Shown: piece by piece, positions 55,278-64,000 of the stretch
Numbering within the stretch: position 1 is the first letter of the stretch
How the letters are laid out: the number at the start of each line of letters is the position of its first letter
Source of the DNA: JABMRP01 sp964444795
Lineage (GTDB): Bacteria; Planctomycetota; Planctomycetia; Pirellulales; Thermoguttaceae
Length of the DNA: 64,000 nt
Assembly (NCBI GenBank): GCA_964444795.1
Contig: CAYUIQ010000011.1
Location: 3,437-67,436 of the forward strand
Direction: 5' to 3'
Made by a program: the position numbers and the translations under genes
Notes under the pieces: generated by a model
Database searches by the model: none
Seen by the model: only the letters and a program-made list of their open reading frames with translations
Told to the model about the DNA's origin: nothing

Positions 55278-57707
55278 ATGCCCCGATGGAAACTCGCGGT
55301 GGGTCTCTGCTTCTGTTGGCTCGGCGCGGCAGGCAGTGCCATCGCCGCCGATTTTCAGGCCGATCGACAGGCGGAGGTCAAGGCCCGGTTCGATGAACTC
55401 CAGCGGCAGCTTCGCACGACGAACCGGAAGAACCAGAAACAGCAGCAGACGTTTCGCGCCGAGTCGCTGCTGACCGAAACCGACCGCGATCCGGTCGACG
55501 TCCTGTTGCGGCGAACCGTCGCGCTGGCCACCGCGGTAACATGCCTGCCCGGCGCTGGGGATCTGGCGAACGAGCGATCGCAACTCGACCGGCTGGCGGC
55601 TGAGGCCGCGCGGGTCGACGTGCAGGATTCCAAGGCTCGTTATGAGTTGTTCGAGCAGACGATGCGGCTGCGGCGGAAGATCGCGTTTGCCAATCCGCTC
55701 TTGAATTTCGACCGCGTCCTCTTCATCAAGCGGCATTTCAACCCGGGCGGCGAGCGGACGGGCAACCACATGTGCGACCAGTATTTCGGTTTCCACGCGC
55801 GACCCGGCGGTGGACTGTTTGTGCTGGAGAATCCGTTCTCCGAGAAGCCCTCGGTGACGAACCTGCTGGAAAATTCCGTGGTCGAAAGCGGGCGACTTAA
55901 AGGAACCCGGATGACCGCCGACGGCGCGTACCTGGCCCCCGACGTTTCCTTCGACGGCCGACAGATTCTCTTCGCCTACACCGACACGACCAAAGAGCCG
56001 CGCCATACGTACCAGTGGAACGAAGACAACACGTGGCACATCTTCAAAATGAACGCCGACGGCTCGGGCCTGACGCAATTGACCGACGGCCCGGTCAGCG
56101 ACTTCGATCCCTGCTGGTTACCCAACGGGCGGATCGTTTTCATCTCCGAGCGGCGGGGTGGCTACGGCCGGTGTCACGCGCGGCCCGTGCCCAGCTACAC
56201 GCTTCACTCGATGAACGCCGACGGCAGCGATATCACCGTGCTCAGCCCGCATGAAACCAACGAATGGCACCCCAGCGTCGACCGCAACGGGATGATCGTC
56301 TACACGCGGTGGGATTACGTCGATCGCGGCTTCCATCAGGCCCATCACCCGTGGATCACCACGCCCGACGGCCGCGACTCGCGATCCGTTCACGGCAACT
56401 TCAACCTCGTACAGGGTTGCCTGCCGCTGATGGAAATGGACGTTCGAGCGATCCCCGGCTCACGACGGTACGTGTCCACCACCGCGGCGCACCACGGCCA
56501 GGCGTACGGCTCGCTAATTCTGATCGATCCGACGGTCGCGGACGACAACGCAATGGCCCCGGTCAAGCGGCTTACGCCGGAGATTCCTTTTCCCGAGGCC
56601 GAAGGCGGCGGACGGCAAGTCTATGCCACCGCTTGGCCTTTGGATGAAGACTTCTATCTGTGTGTGTACGATGCCGATGGCAACGCCGGCCGCGGCACGA
56701 ACAACCGCTTCGGCATCTATCTAGTCGACTCGTTGGGGAATCGGGAACTGTTGTACCGCGATGCGGAAATTTCGTGTCTCAGCCCGATCCCGCTTTCACC
56801 GCGTCCATGTCCCCCGGTCGTCCCGCACCAGACGCTGACCGGTATCCCCGGCGGTCCGGTCACGCCACCGGCGGAGTTGCCCAAGACGGCCCCGGTGCGG
56901 GTGGTCAACGTCTACCGAAGCAGCCGGCCATGGCCCGAGGGGACGGAGATCGTGGCGCTTCGGATCATCCAACTGCTGCCCAAGAGCACGTGGCATCACC
57001 ACAAGCCGCGCATCGGATACGGCCTGGAAAAGGGCGCCCGGATGGTGCTCGGCACGGTGCCCGTCGAGCCGGACGGCAGCGCACACTTTGATCTGCCGGT
57101 GAAAAAACCGGTCTACTTCCAGGCGATCGACCGTCGGGGACTTGCCGTGCAGTCGATGCGCTCGGCCACGTACGTTCACCCGGGCCAAACGCTCACTTGC
57201 CAGGGCTGTCACGAACCGCGCCATCGGGCGCCGATCTCGCCGGAGCAGCCTCCGCTGGCTTTTCGTCGCGAGGCCTCGACAATTCAGGCCGAGGCGACCG
57301 GCTCCAATCCGTTCGGTTTCGCCCGCCTGGTCCAGCCGGTGTTGGATCGCCATTGCGTGGCATGTCATGCGAAGGAACCCAAGGCGATGGCTCTGGACGC
57401 CGGCGAGCCCGATGCGGGCCACTGGACCACGTCGTACAAGAACCTCTCACCGTTCGCGTTTTTCTACGGATCGCCCGGCGGCGGCTACGATCGATGGACC
57501 CCGCCATCGACCATCCCCGGCCAGTTCGGTGCCCGGGCGTCGAAATTGTTCGCCCTGTTGGAGAAGGGTCATTACGACGTGAAGTTGCCCGCGGAGGACC
57601 TGCGGCGGATTACGCTCTGGCTGGATTGCAACTCCGATTTCTTCGGTTCGTACGAAAACACCGAGGCGCAGGCGCGGGGTGAAATCGTCCACCCGACACT
57701 GGAATAA
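55278..57707 (+). CDS. Exported TolB-like propeller protein with haem motifs (HzsA-like), second
   Basis: An 809-residue protein with a signal peptide (LAVGLCFCWLGAAGSAIA). WD40/PD40-like repeats include DGRQILFAYTDTTKEPRHTY and LPNGRIVFISERRGGYGRCH. Two CXXCH motifs, CQGCHEP near residue 642 and CVACHAK near 692, are expected haem sites. The arrangement parallels the 1013-residue protein at 27297-30338, which has a third motif and an added N-terminal domain. AAGGAG lies 10 bases upstream of ATG 55278. The gene continues with 57712 after 4 bases. Confidence 0.8.
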   Translation: MPRWKLAVGLCFCWLGAAGSAIAADFQADRQAEVKARFDELQRQLRTTNRKNQKQQQTFRAESLLTETDRDPVDVLLRRTVALATAVTCLPGAGDLANERSQLDRLAAEAARVDVQDSKARYELFEQTMRLRRKIAFANPLLNFDRVLFIKRHFNPGGERTGNHMCDQYFGFHARPGGGLFVLENPFSEKPSVTNLLENSVVESGRLKGTRMTADGAYLAPDVSFDGRQILFAYTDTTKEPRHTYQWNEDNTWHIFKMNADGSGLTQLTDGPVSDFDPCWLPNGRIVFISERRGGYGRCHARPVPSYTLHSMNADGSDITVLSPHETNEWHPSVDRNGMIVYTRWDYVDRGFHQAHHPWITTPDGRDSRSVHGNFNLVQGCLPLMEMDVRAIPGSRRYVSTTAAHHGQAYGSLILIDPTVADDNAMAPVKRLTPEIPFPEAEGGGRQVYATAWPLDEDFYLCVYDADGNAGRGTNNRFGIYLVDSLGNRELLYRDAEISCLSPIPLSPRPCPPVVPHQTLTGIPGGPVTPPAELPKTAPVRVVNVYRSSRPWPEGTEIVALRIIQLLPKSTWHHHKPRIGYGLEKGARMVLGTVPVEPDGSAHFDLPVKKPVYFQAIDRRGLAVQSMRSATYVHPGQTLTCQGCHEPRHRAPISPEQPPLAFRREASTIQAEATGSNPFGFARLVQPVLDRHCVACHAKEPKAMALDAGEPDAGHWTTSYKNLSPFAFFYGSPGGGYDRWTPPSTIPGQFGARASKLFALLEKGHYDVKLPAEDLRRITLWLDCNSDFFGSYENTEAQARGEIVHPTLE

Positions 57708-57711
57708 CCAA

Positions 57712-58758
57712 ATGAAACACGCGAAATGTTTCCTGCGGTTGGTGGTCGTTTGCTCAGCGATCATCGGGTCGGCGGTGGCCACGGCGACGGCGGACGACGA
57801 TCCGCTCGCCGCGGTCGGGCGATTGCGCGATCGGCGGCAATACGAGAAGGCGCTGAAGTACATCGAGCGGCTGCGCGCCGACCGCTCCACGGCCGATGAC
57901 GTGCGGCAAGGGCTCGATTTCGAGGCGGGCAAGACGCTTAACGACCAGGCGATGAACCTCTCCGATGCGGCGCGCCGGGAAGAGTTGTTTCTGCTCGCCG
58001 AAGAGCATCTCCGGCAGTTCCTCGATGAACACCCGGATGACCGCCGGGTTCTGTTGGCCAAAAGCTTCCTTGCCAATGCGCTCGCCCAGCGCGCGCGGAT
58101 GCGCAAGACGCATGCCGCCGAGCCCGACGTGGATCCGGCCGAGAAGAAGCGTTTGACCCGCGAAGCCGCGGAGTTGGTGGTTCGGGCCAACGCCGCTTAC
58201 TCGCCCGTGTTGATCGGCCGCGCACAGAATTGCATGGCGCGCGCCGCGGAGCCGAATGCGGACCCGGCCCAAAAGCAACGGCTGGCCGAGGAAGCGCGCA
58301 AACTGCTCGGCGAAGCGCGGAAGAACCTGGCGCACTCCGGGGAGTTGACCCGGGCGATTCTTAAGGCACTGCCCCCAGTGATTGCAGCGGAAGAGACAGA
58401 ACGGATCGAGCGGCGAAACGAGATGCGATCGCTGTTGCTCCAGGCGGATCTGACCACCGGAATGATCGCCGTGGAGATGGCCAAGACTTTCCCCGACGGG
58501 AGCGAAGAAGCCCGGCGCCATCTGACCGAGGCGGCCGAGTTATTCGGCACGCTCCGCGAGAAGTACGGCACCCGATTGGCAGGTCAGTACGCCGGCTTGC
58601 AGAAGGCCCGCTGCTATCATCAACTGGGCGACGACGAGCGGGCGCTGGCTATCTGTGCCGAATTGCTGGAGGCGCTGCCTGAGGACGTGGCGGCTTTCCG
58701 CGATATTCGGGAGCAAGCGGCGAGCCTCGCTCGGGAAATTCGCCCGATTCCGAAGTGA
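57712..58758 (+). CDS. Exported helical-repeat (TPR-like) protein
   Basis: A 348-residue protein with a signal peptide (RLVVVCSAIIGSAVATATA). The rest is helical, with TPR-like spacing: ALKYIERLRADRSTADDVRQ, LARSFLAN-like LAKSFLANALAQRARMRKTH and ERALAICAELLEALPEDVAA. It begins 4 bases after the haem-motif gene, so the two proteins likely act together; this one may be an assembly or docking partner. Confidence 0.75.
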   Translation: MKHAKCFLRLVVVCSAIIGSAVATATADDDPLAAVGRLRDRRQYEKALKYIERLRADRSTADDVRQGLDFEAGKTLNDQAMNLSDAARREELFLLAEEHLRQFLDEHPDDRRVLLAKSFLANALAQRARMRKTHAAEPDVDPAEKKRLTREAAELVVRANAAYSPVLIGRAQNCMARAAEPNADPAQKQRLAEEARKLLGEARKNLAHSGELTRAILKALPPVIAAEETERIERRNEMRSLLLQADLTTGMIAVEMAKTFPDGSEEARRHLTEAAELFGTLREKYGTRLAGQYAGLQKARCYHQLGDDERALAICAELLEALPEDVAAFRDIREQAASLAREIRPIPK

Positions 58759-58789
58759 ATCGCCAAGCCCAGAGGTAGCATTCCCTGAG

Positions 58790-58954
58790 TCAAGGTGCCA
58801 CCCACCACGGCCGGAGGCAAAAAGAGCGGCCAATCGAGTGGTGGGGCGTTGTCGGAATCACGGATTCGAGCATTTCGACGGCCTTTTCTTCATCTGGTCG
58901 GGGCGGAGCGGCCCATGGTGCTAACGCTATCATACTCAACACGTTAAGCCACAT
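58790..58954 (-). pseudogene. Possible remnant of an exported LRR-type protein gene
   Basis: A 54-residue frame with a good ribosome-binding site (GGAGG, 8 bases upstream of ATG 58954). The N-terminus MWLNVLSMIALAPWAAPPRP looks like a signal peptide and PDEEKAVEMLESV resembles the short helical start of planctomycete LRR proteins. After this the frame becomes unrelated and ends. It is either a decayed gene end or a chance ORF with a strong start site. Confidence 0.35.
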
Positions 58955-59118
58955 CGAACGATCCTCCCCAGAGGTCCTCTTGCCCGGGCGACCCCATATC
59001 GAGAGGGGTTCCCCCCACCGGGCGGCACGAAACAATTACGAAGCTTTATGACAGCTATGGCTGTTATATTGTTTCGTAATCCGTTTCGTTTCTTCTGGAC
59101 GCGCAACACGCTCCAAAA
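58955..59118. promoter_or_regulatory. Region upstream of the PEP-CTERM gene with dyad
   Basis: ATTACGAA (59035-59042) and TTCGTAAT (59073-59080) are inverted around ACAGC TATG GCTGT (59051-59064). Within it TGGCTGTTATATTGT keeps GG and the T-rich -12 area of a sigma-54 promoter but reads GT instead of GC. This could be an operator or a weak sigma-54 site. Confidence 0.3.
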
Positions 59119-60231
59119 ATGGAGGCACGCATCATGGCCCGGCGGCTTCGCAATCTCTCTTGGTGGACTCCAATGCGCGATGCCCGGTGCGGATCGTGCC
59201 GCCTCGGGCAACTGGCGGTGGTCGTTGCCCTGGTGGTGATTGTCTGCCACGGAGAGGCAAAGGCCGTCCTTAACGGGTTTGAAAATGTCGACGGGTATTC
59301 GCCCCCGTTTCCGCTCGACGTGTGGGCGTACGACGCGGGGCAAACCGGCGCGTCGTTTCTTCCCGCCCAATACAATACGGGCCGGTGGCAGGAACTCTTC
59401 GGTTCGTCCATCGCGGGGTCCGGGTCGCAGTACATCAGCCAACACGGTTATGGAACCGGCGGTGCCAACGTCCCGCCGTCGGCTTTGGCCGTGCGCGCGA
59501 CCCAGCCCAGTACCGATGGTTCCTTCGACATGACCCTGCTTTACTCGCTGGGGGTCGATGACCTTGGTGTTTCGCCCGGCACGCCGCTGCAGTCGGCCAC
59601 GATCTTCTTCGATATTTGTCCCGGCCTCACGTTTAAGAACAACAGCGGGGGACTCGATAACGTCTTCAACGACGTACCCGTGTTCTCGCTGAGTTTCGGC
59701 GGTACGAACACCGCCCCCGGTGTCACGCTCGGCTTCACCGACCACGACCCGGGAAACGCCAATAAACAGGAATTCGTCCACTACGACGGCGCCGCGTATC
59801 AGAGCCAGCCAGTGACGTGGAGCGGGCATTTCGATCGTGTCCAGTTGGATCTCGATTTCCTCACACAGACCTTCGACGCCTCGGTGACCACCGATGCCGT
59901 CTTCTCGACCACCGAATTCGACGCGGGCAACGCACCGCAGGTGATCGCGACGGGGGCGTCGTTTACCTCCGCCATTTCCGCGCTCGATTTCCTCTATTTC
60001 CGCGCCCACACCGATCCGAGCGACCCGAGCGACGGTACGATCATAGCGGGCTTGGAAAAGTCGTATCTCGACAACTTCAGATTCTCCGTGAAACCGCGAT
60101 CGGACACCGACCCGCAGGCATCGGTGCCCGAACCGGGGACACTCGTGCTGGCCGTTTTCGGGCTGCTGGGGCTGGCCGTCTTCGGCCGGCGATGCAAGGG
60201 CAACCGCGCGGCGTCTGGCCGGGATACTTGA
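59119..60231 (+). CDS. PEP-CTERM sorting-signal protein
   Basis: A 370-residue protein. A signal-like helix (QLAVVVALVVIVCHGEAKA) starts it at about residues 31-49. The C-terminus carries a PEP-CTERM motif, VPEPGTLVLAVFGLLGLAVF followed by GRRCKG: the VPEP box, a membrane helix, then a basic cluster. In PEP-CTERM systems this segment is recognised by an exosortase, which would attach the protein to the surface or export it. The body is Asn/Gly/Thr-rich and has no known domain. ATG 59134 is an equally good start. No exosortase gene is in the window. Confidence 0.88.
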   Translation: MEARIMARRLRNLSWWTPMRDARCGSCRLGQLAVVVALVVIVCHGEAKAVLNGFENVDGYSPPFPLDVWAYDAGQTGASFLPAQYNTGRWQELFGSSIAGSGSQYISQHGYGTGGANVPPSALAVRATQPSTDGSFDMTLLYSLGVDDLGVSPGTPLQSATIFFDICPGLTFKNNSGGLDNVFNDVPVFSLSFGGTNTAPGVTLGFTDHDPGNANKQEFVHYDGAAYQSQPVTWSGHFDRVQLDLDFLTQTFDASVTTDAVFSTTEFDAGNAPQVIATGASFTSAISALDFLYFRAHTDPSDPSDGTIIAGLEKSYLDNFRFSVKPRSDTDPQASVPEPGTLVLAVFGLLGLAVFGRRCKGNRAASGRDT

Positions 60232-60310
60232 CGCCGGCACATCGGTCGGGCTAACCTGGGTGCTTGCCGCAGTCGTATTCGTGCCGCAATCACCCACGGG
60301 TCGCCCCACC

Positions 60311-61558
60311 ATGCCAAACTTCTCCCAGCGGAGCGAAACGTTCCGCATTGCCATTCGCACCTTCGGTCCCTTCGAGCAAGCGATCGATCGGGAATGGGCG
60401 TCCTTCCGCGAGGCGTCCGGATGCACGCTCGCCTTGGATGCGGTATCCATGGACCATCACGCGGTGTATGAGAGCCTGCTGGCGAACCAGGGCCTGCGGG
60501 ACGGTACGTGGGACGTGGCGCTGATCAACACGGATTGGATCGCCGAGGCGCGCGAGTCGGCGTCGTTGCTCGACCTGGGCCCGCGGGTCGAGAACGATCC
60601 GCCGGAAGATTTTCCCGACGGCTGGACACCCTCGCTGTTGCGGTTGCAGCAATACGGCGACGTGGTGTTGGGCTTGCCCTATCACAACGGCCCCGAGTGT
60701 CTGATTTACCGCACGGATCTCTTCGAGGATGCGGATCGGCGGCGCGCGTACGAGGAACTCCACGGCGAGCCGCTTCGACTTCCGGAGACCTGGGACGAGT
60801 TCGTGCGAGTCGCCCGGTTCCTTCACCGCCCCGAAGAAGACCTTTACGGCACGGTCTTCGCCGCCTTTGCCGACGGCCACAACACGGTCTACGACATCTG
60901 CCTGCAGCTCTGGACCCGGGGAGGTGAGTTATTCGATCCCCAGGGGCGGATGCGGCTCGACACGGCCGAGATGGAAGAGGCTTTGGCCTTCTATCGCGCG
61001 ATGCTCAACGACACGAGGTCGATTCATCCCCAGTCGCGGCAGTTCGACTCGGTTGCATCGGGCGGGGCGTTCGCGCGGGGTGAGGTGGCGATGATGATCA
61101 ACTGGTTCGGGTTCGCCGCCGTGTGCGACGCCACCGACGAGTCCTCGGTCAAGGGCCGCGTGGCGATCGGGCCGATCCCCCACGCCGACCGGTGTGCCAG
61201 TGCGTCGTTGAATAGCTATTGGATGCTCTCGGTCGCCGCGGGCAGCCCGCACCGGGACATCGCCTATCGGTTCGTCAAATACTGCATGAGCCGCACGGCC
61301 GACCGGCGGCGAACGCTTGAGGGAGTGATCGGCTGCCGCAAGTCGACCTGGAGCGATGAGGAAGTCAACGCCCGCATTCCCTACTACCACCGTTTGGAAG
61401 ACCTGCACCAAGACGCCCGCGAGTTGCCCCGGCTGACCGACTGGGTCGAGCTTTCGGCGGTGATCGACCGCATGGTGCTGGAGGCGATCAACACACAACG
61501 GCCGATCGAGTCGATCGTCGCCGCGGCGCAGCAGGAGGCCGCCGAACTACAGATCTAG
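60311..61558 (+). CDS. ABC transporter solute-binding protein, family 1
   Basis: A 415-residue protein of the sugar-binding family 1. LRLQQYGDVVLGLPYHNGPE, LIYRTDLFEDADRRRAYEEL and GGAFARGEVAMMINWFGFAA mark the bilobed fold. No signal peptide or lipobox is visible at either possible start (ATG 60311 or GTG 60260), so secretion is unclear. No permease genes are adjacent. It may work in the cytoplasm as a binding domain, or the true start may be missed. Confidence 0.72.
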   Translation: MPNFSQRSETFRIAIRTFGPFEQAIDREWASFREASGCTLALDAVSMDHHAVYESLLANQGLRDGTWDVALINTDWIAEARESASLLDLGPRVENDPPEDFPDGWTPSLLRLQQYGDVVLGLPYHNGPECLIYRTDLFEDADRRRAYEELHGEPLRLPETWDEFVRVARFLHRPEEDLYGTVFAAFADGHNTVYDICLQLWTRGGELFDPQGRMRLDTAEMEEALAFYRAMLNDTRSIHPQSRQFDSVASGGAFARGEVAMMINWFGFAAVCDATDESSVKGRVAIGPIPHADRCASASLNSYWMLSVAAGSPHRDIAYRFVKYCMSRTADRRRTLEGVIGCRKSTWSDEEVNARIPYYHRLEDLHQDARELPRLTDWVELSAVIDRMVLEAINTQRPIESIVAAAQQEAAELQI

Positions 61559-61582
61559 CGGACCGTTAACAGAATAGAGCGG

Positions 61583-61620
61583 ACTCAACAACTACCGGTT
61601 TCAGCCGGTAGTTGTTGAGT
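61583..61620. terminator. Perfect 16-bp hairpin between convergent genes
   Basis: ACTCAACAACTACCGG (61583-61598) and CCGGTAGTTGTTGAGT (61605-61620) are exact complements around TTTCAG. It has no T tract but may end transcription from both convergent genes, or be a copy of a dispersed hairpin. Confidence 0.85.
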
Positions 61621-61633
61621 TACCGGCCGCCCC

Positions 61634-62356
61634 TTAACCCCGAATCCGCTGCCGCAATTTGCTCACGACCGCGGCAAACTCTTTTCTCGCCGCGATCAGC
61701 CCTGCCACGGTCTTCTCGCCGGAACCTTGGGCATAGCCGATCACAATCTTCTCGGCAGCGACGAACTCGGGTGTCGCGTCGGCCACCGCGTCGGCGATCT
61801 CGATGGGGATGCTTGTTACCCCGTTGGCATCGCCGTGCAGCAGGTCGCCCTGGTCGACGACCAACGAGCCGACGTGGACCGGTAGTCCCAGGTGCAGCAG
61901 ATGGCACCAGGCGTGCGCGCAGATCGTCGAGCCGGTGAAGACCGGGTAGCCCAGCGCGCGAACTTCGTGCAAATCGCGGCCGCCGCCCGAGGTAATCAGG
62001 CCCGTCGAACCGAACGCCTTATAGACGCTGCACATCACCTCGCCGAACGTGGCCCCCACGGGCGGGCTGTCAAGATCCTCAAACACCATCACCGCCGGGC
62101 CGGGTAACTCGGGAAACATCTCCACCTGCTTCTCGAAGCTTCCATACGCATCGCCACCGGCCGGTGGAGCGCTGCTGCGGAAAGCGGCCGTGCAGGCAAA
62201 CCCGACCATCGGCGGCATCTCCGGAAAGCAGGCTCCGATCCGCGCGTCCATGTAGCCAACGTGCCGCGGCCGAACGTCGAACAGTTCGATCACGTTGCAG
62301 ACGGTCGGCGTGTCGATCGCCGCCAGACGGTCCAATGTTTGGCGAGTTACGGTCAT
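61634..62356 (-). CDS. RraA-family protein
   Basis: A 240-residue protein of the RraA / 4-hydroxy-4-methyl-2-oxoglutarate aldolase family. GLITSGGGRDLHEVRALGYP carries the Arg-Asp pair typical of the divalent-metal aldolase site, and VVDQGDLLHGDANGVTSIP is the conserved C-terminal loop. ATG 62356 has GGAGG at 9 bases. The family includes RNase E regulators and aldolases; the presence of the Arg-Asp pair favours an aldolase or decarboxylase. Confidence 0.86.
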   Translation of the reverse strand: MTVTRQTLDRLAAIDTPTVCNVIELFDVRPRHVGYMDARIGACFPEMPPMVGFACTAAFRSSAPPAGGDAYGSFEKQVEMFPELPGPAVMVFEDLDSPPVGATFGEVMCSVYKAFGSTGLITSGGGRDLHEVRALGYPVFTGSTICAHAWCHLLHLGLPVHVGSLVVDQGDLLHGDANGVTSIPIEIADAVADATPEFVAAEKIVIGYAQGSGEKTVAGLIAARKEFAAVVSKLRQRIRG

Positions 62357-62565
62357 GCGATAAGTCCTCCGGTGTTTGGGCGTCGGTCCGTCCAGCATAA
62401 GGTTCCAGCGGATCGAGGGCAAGCCCATGCGTTGTGAGTGGGTAGCGTTAGCGATTAGCGATTCAATCTCTTCCACTCGCGGGAAAATCGATACATAGGT
62501 ATCGTCGTCTGCTATACTACTTGGCATGACCAAAGACGGTTCTTGGCAACAGGAGATCGCTCACC

Positions 62566-63936
62566 ATGAGTTGGAAGTTCCCGATTGTCGCGTTGTTTCT
62601 GGCCAGCGTTCTGACCCATTCCACGGCGCTGGGTGAGGAGCCGCCGCCCAACTTCGTGATCATCTTTGCCGACGACCTCGGTTACGGCGACCTGGGCTGT
62701 TATGGCTCGAAGGAGATCCGCACACCCCGCCTCGACCGCATGGCCGGCGAGGGGGTTCGGTTTACCGACCTCTACGTTCCGGCCAATATTTGCACGCCGT
62801 CGCGCGCGGCCCTTCTGACCGGGAGTTACCCGCAACGGTGCGGCCTGTACATGGGCATCAGTCCCAAACGGCCCGAACATGCCCGATTGGGCCTCCACCC
62901 GGACGAGATCACGCTGGCCGAATTGCTCAAGACGCGCGGTTACGCGACGATGTGCGTGGGCAAGTGGCATTTGGGCTTCACGCCCATGTTCCATCCCATG
63001 CGGCACGGCTTCGACGACTATTTCGGTATGCCCTGCAACTTCCATCACGACCCGCGAATGTGGCGTGGCACCGAGGTCATCGCCGAGCGGGCCGACTTGA
63101 CGACACTCACCGGGCAATACACCGAGGCGGCCCTTTCGTTCATCCGCGCCAACAAGGACCGGCCGTTCTTCCTCTATATGCCGCACACCTATCCGCACAC
63201 GCCGATCCGGCCCAACCCGAAGTTCGCGGGCCGCTCCAACGCCGGGGCGTACGGCGACGTGATCGAGGAGATCGACTGGTCGGTTGGCCGGATTCTCGAT
63301 ACGCTCGCCCAGCTCGATATCGACGATCGGACCTTGGTTGTGTTCACCTCCGACAACGGCCCGACACCCCAGGCAGCCACGCGGCATCGTTCGGCCGGTG
63401 GGCTTCGCGGCAGCAAGTACGTAACCGAGGAAGGCGGCCACCGCGAGCCGATGATCGCCCGCTGGCCGGGAGAGATTCCCGCCGGGCGCGTGTGCCGAGA
63501 GTTGGCCACGACGATGGACCTGTTCCCGACGTTTGCGCATCTGGCCTCGGTGCCGCTGCCGGCCGATCACGTTATCGACGGCCGTGACATCTGGCCGCTG
63601 ATGGCCGATCATCCGGGCGCCGCTTCACCGCACGAAGTGCTCTTCTACTACAATTGCGACAACCTCCAGGCCGTTCGCTTCAAACACTGGAAGCTCCATC
63701 TGCCTCGCACCCCGGACATGACCCCCTGGTGGCAGCGAGGCAAAGGCATCGAGCGGTTGGATCAGCCGCTGCTGTACGACCTCCGGAACGACCGCGGCGA
63801 GCGGCAAGACGTCGCCTCGCAACACCCGGATGTCGTAAAAGAAATCCTCGCCCTGGCCGAGTCGTGCCGCGCCGAACTCGGCCGGCATGGTCGACGCGGC
63901 GAAGCGCAACGCGCGACGGGCGAAGATAAGCGGTAG
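62566..63936 (+). CDS. Sulfatase, formylglycine-dependent
   Basis: A 456-residue exported enzyme (signal peptide about 1-23) that would remove sulfate esters from sulfated glycans or phenols. Metal-binding FADDLGYGDLGCYG starts at residue 34, and the modification motif CTPSR has Cys 76, which must be converted to formylglycine by a separate enzyme. VGKWHLG and FTSDNGPTPQ complete the active site. Planctomycetes carry many such enzymes. The maturase gene is not in this window. Confidence 0.95.
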   Translation: MSWKFPIVALFLASVLTHSTALGEEPPPNFVIIFADDLGYGDLGCYGSKEIRTPRLDRMAGEGVRFTDLYVPANICTPSRAALLTGSYPQRCGLYMGISPKRPEHARLGLHPDEITLAELLKTRGYATMCVGKWHLGFTPMFHPMRHGFDDYFGMPCNFHHDPRMWRGTEVIAERADLTTLTGQYTEAALSFIRANKDRPFFLYMPHTYPHTPIRPNPKFAGRSNAGAYGDVIEEIDWSVGRILDTLAQLDIDDRTLVVFTSDNGPTPQAATRHRSAGGLRGSKYVTEEGGHREPMIARWPGEIPAGRVCRELATTMDLFPTFAHLASVPLPADHVIDGRDIWPLMADHPGAASPHEVLFYYNCDNLQAVRFKHWKLHLPRTPDMTPWWQRGKGIERLDQPLLYDLRNDRGERQDVASQHPDVVKEILALAESCRAELGRHGRRGEAQRATGEDKR

Positions 63937-64000
63937 CAGCCTGTTGAAAAGTGGGGATTTGTAGCGGGTGCCTGGGGTCGAGCTGCGAGGAACGAGCGAC

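Noticed and set aside
63937..64000. Phrase AGCCTGTTGAAAAGTGGGG at the right edge as a possible mobile-element end
   Set aside because: The window ends before a partner or transposase could be seen, so it cannot be supported.

Overview
The window looks like chromosome of a GC-rich planctomycete, most likely a Pirellulales-type lineage. This is inference from gene content: an N-terminal LEPR-type motif on a large exoprotein, a PEP-CTERM protein, a formylglycine-type sulfatase, two TolB-like/CXXCH haem-motif proteins of the hydrazine-synthase-alpha-like kind, an FAD oxidoreductase with a signal peptide, PQQ-type propellers, and many dispersed palindromes. No rRNA, tRNA, CRISPR array, phage module or intact insertion sequence was seen.

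Layout. 0.2-4.2 kb: sodium/solute symporter and exported FAD oxidoreductase. 4.2-8.2 kb: a possible structured RNA with a strong terminator, then argC-argJ and a potassium channel gene. 8.4-11.4 kb: an acetyl-CoA carboxylase alpha-beta fusion and a SpoU-type RNA methyltransferase. 11.7-14.3 kb: cyclophilin/cadherin-like exoprotein. 14.6-18.2 kb: a self-contained sigma-54 module. An NtrC-type activator with a GAF domain is divergent from a small protein and a radical SAM protein, and a textbook -24/-12 promoter precedes the latter pair. 18.3-23.4 kb: an operon of sigma factor, membrane protein that joins an anti-sigma-like segment to alpha-2-macroglobulin-like domains, and a stand-alone protein resembling the C-terminal domain of the corrinoid iron-sulfur protein. 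23.8-33.2 kb: TolC-family efflux protein, glycoside hydrolase, hisE, haem-motif protein, a split glutamine-dependent NAD synthase, and a redoxin lipoprotein without redox cysteines. 33.2-35.6 kb: aspS and a small protein gene with a strong terminator. 35.7-41.6 kb: a degenerate fragment of a large exported protein gene, two membrane-protein genes, the intact copy of that exported protein gene, and a zinc ribbon gene. 42.1-49.8 kb: PQQ-like propeller protein with a methyltransferase-like insert, a three-gene membrane/peptidase group, a DUF4254-type gene convergent with a family 9 glycosyltransferase. 50.2-63.9 kb: leucine-rich-repeat lipoprotein, glycosidase-like protein, second haem-motif protein with a helical-repeat partner, PEP-CTERM protein, solute-binding protein, RraA-family protein, sulfatase.

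Most genes fit scavenging of complex, partly sulfated carbohydrates plus scattered housekeeping functions (arginine, histidine, NAD, fatty-acid precursor, Asp-tRNA). The best candidates for undescribed biology are the sigma-54/radical SAM module with probable autoregulation, and the operon that couples a macroglobulin-like periplasmic module to a sigma factor. Intergenic spaces carry at least six kinds of dispersed palindrome, mostly at gene ends. All assignments come from reading the translated sequence by eye; no search or folding program was run.
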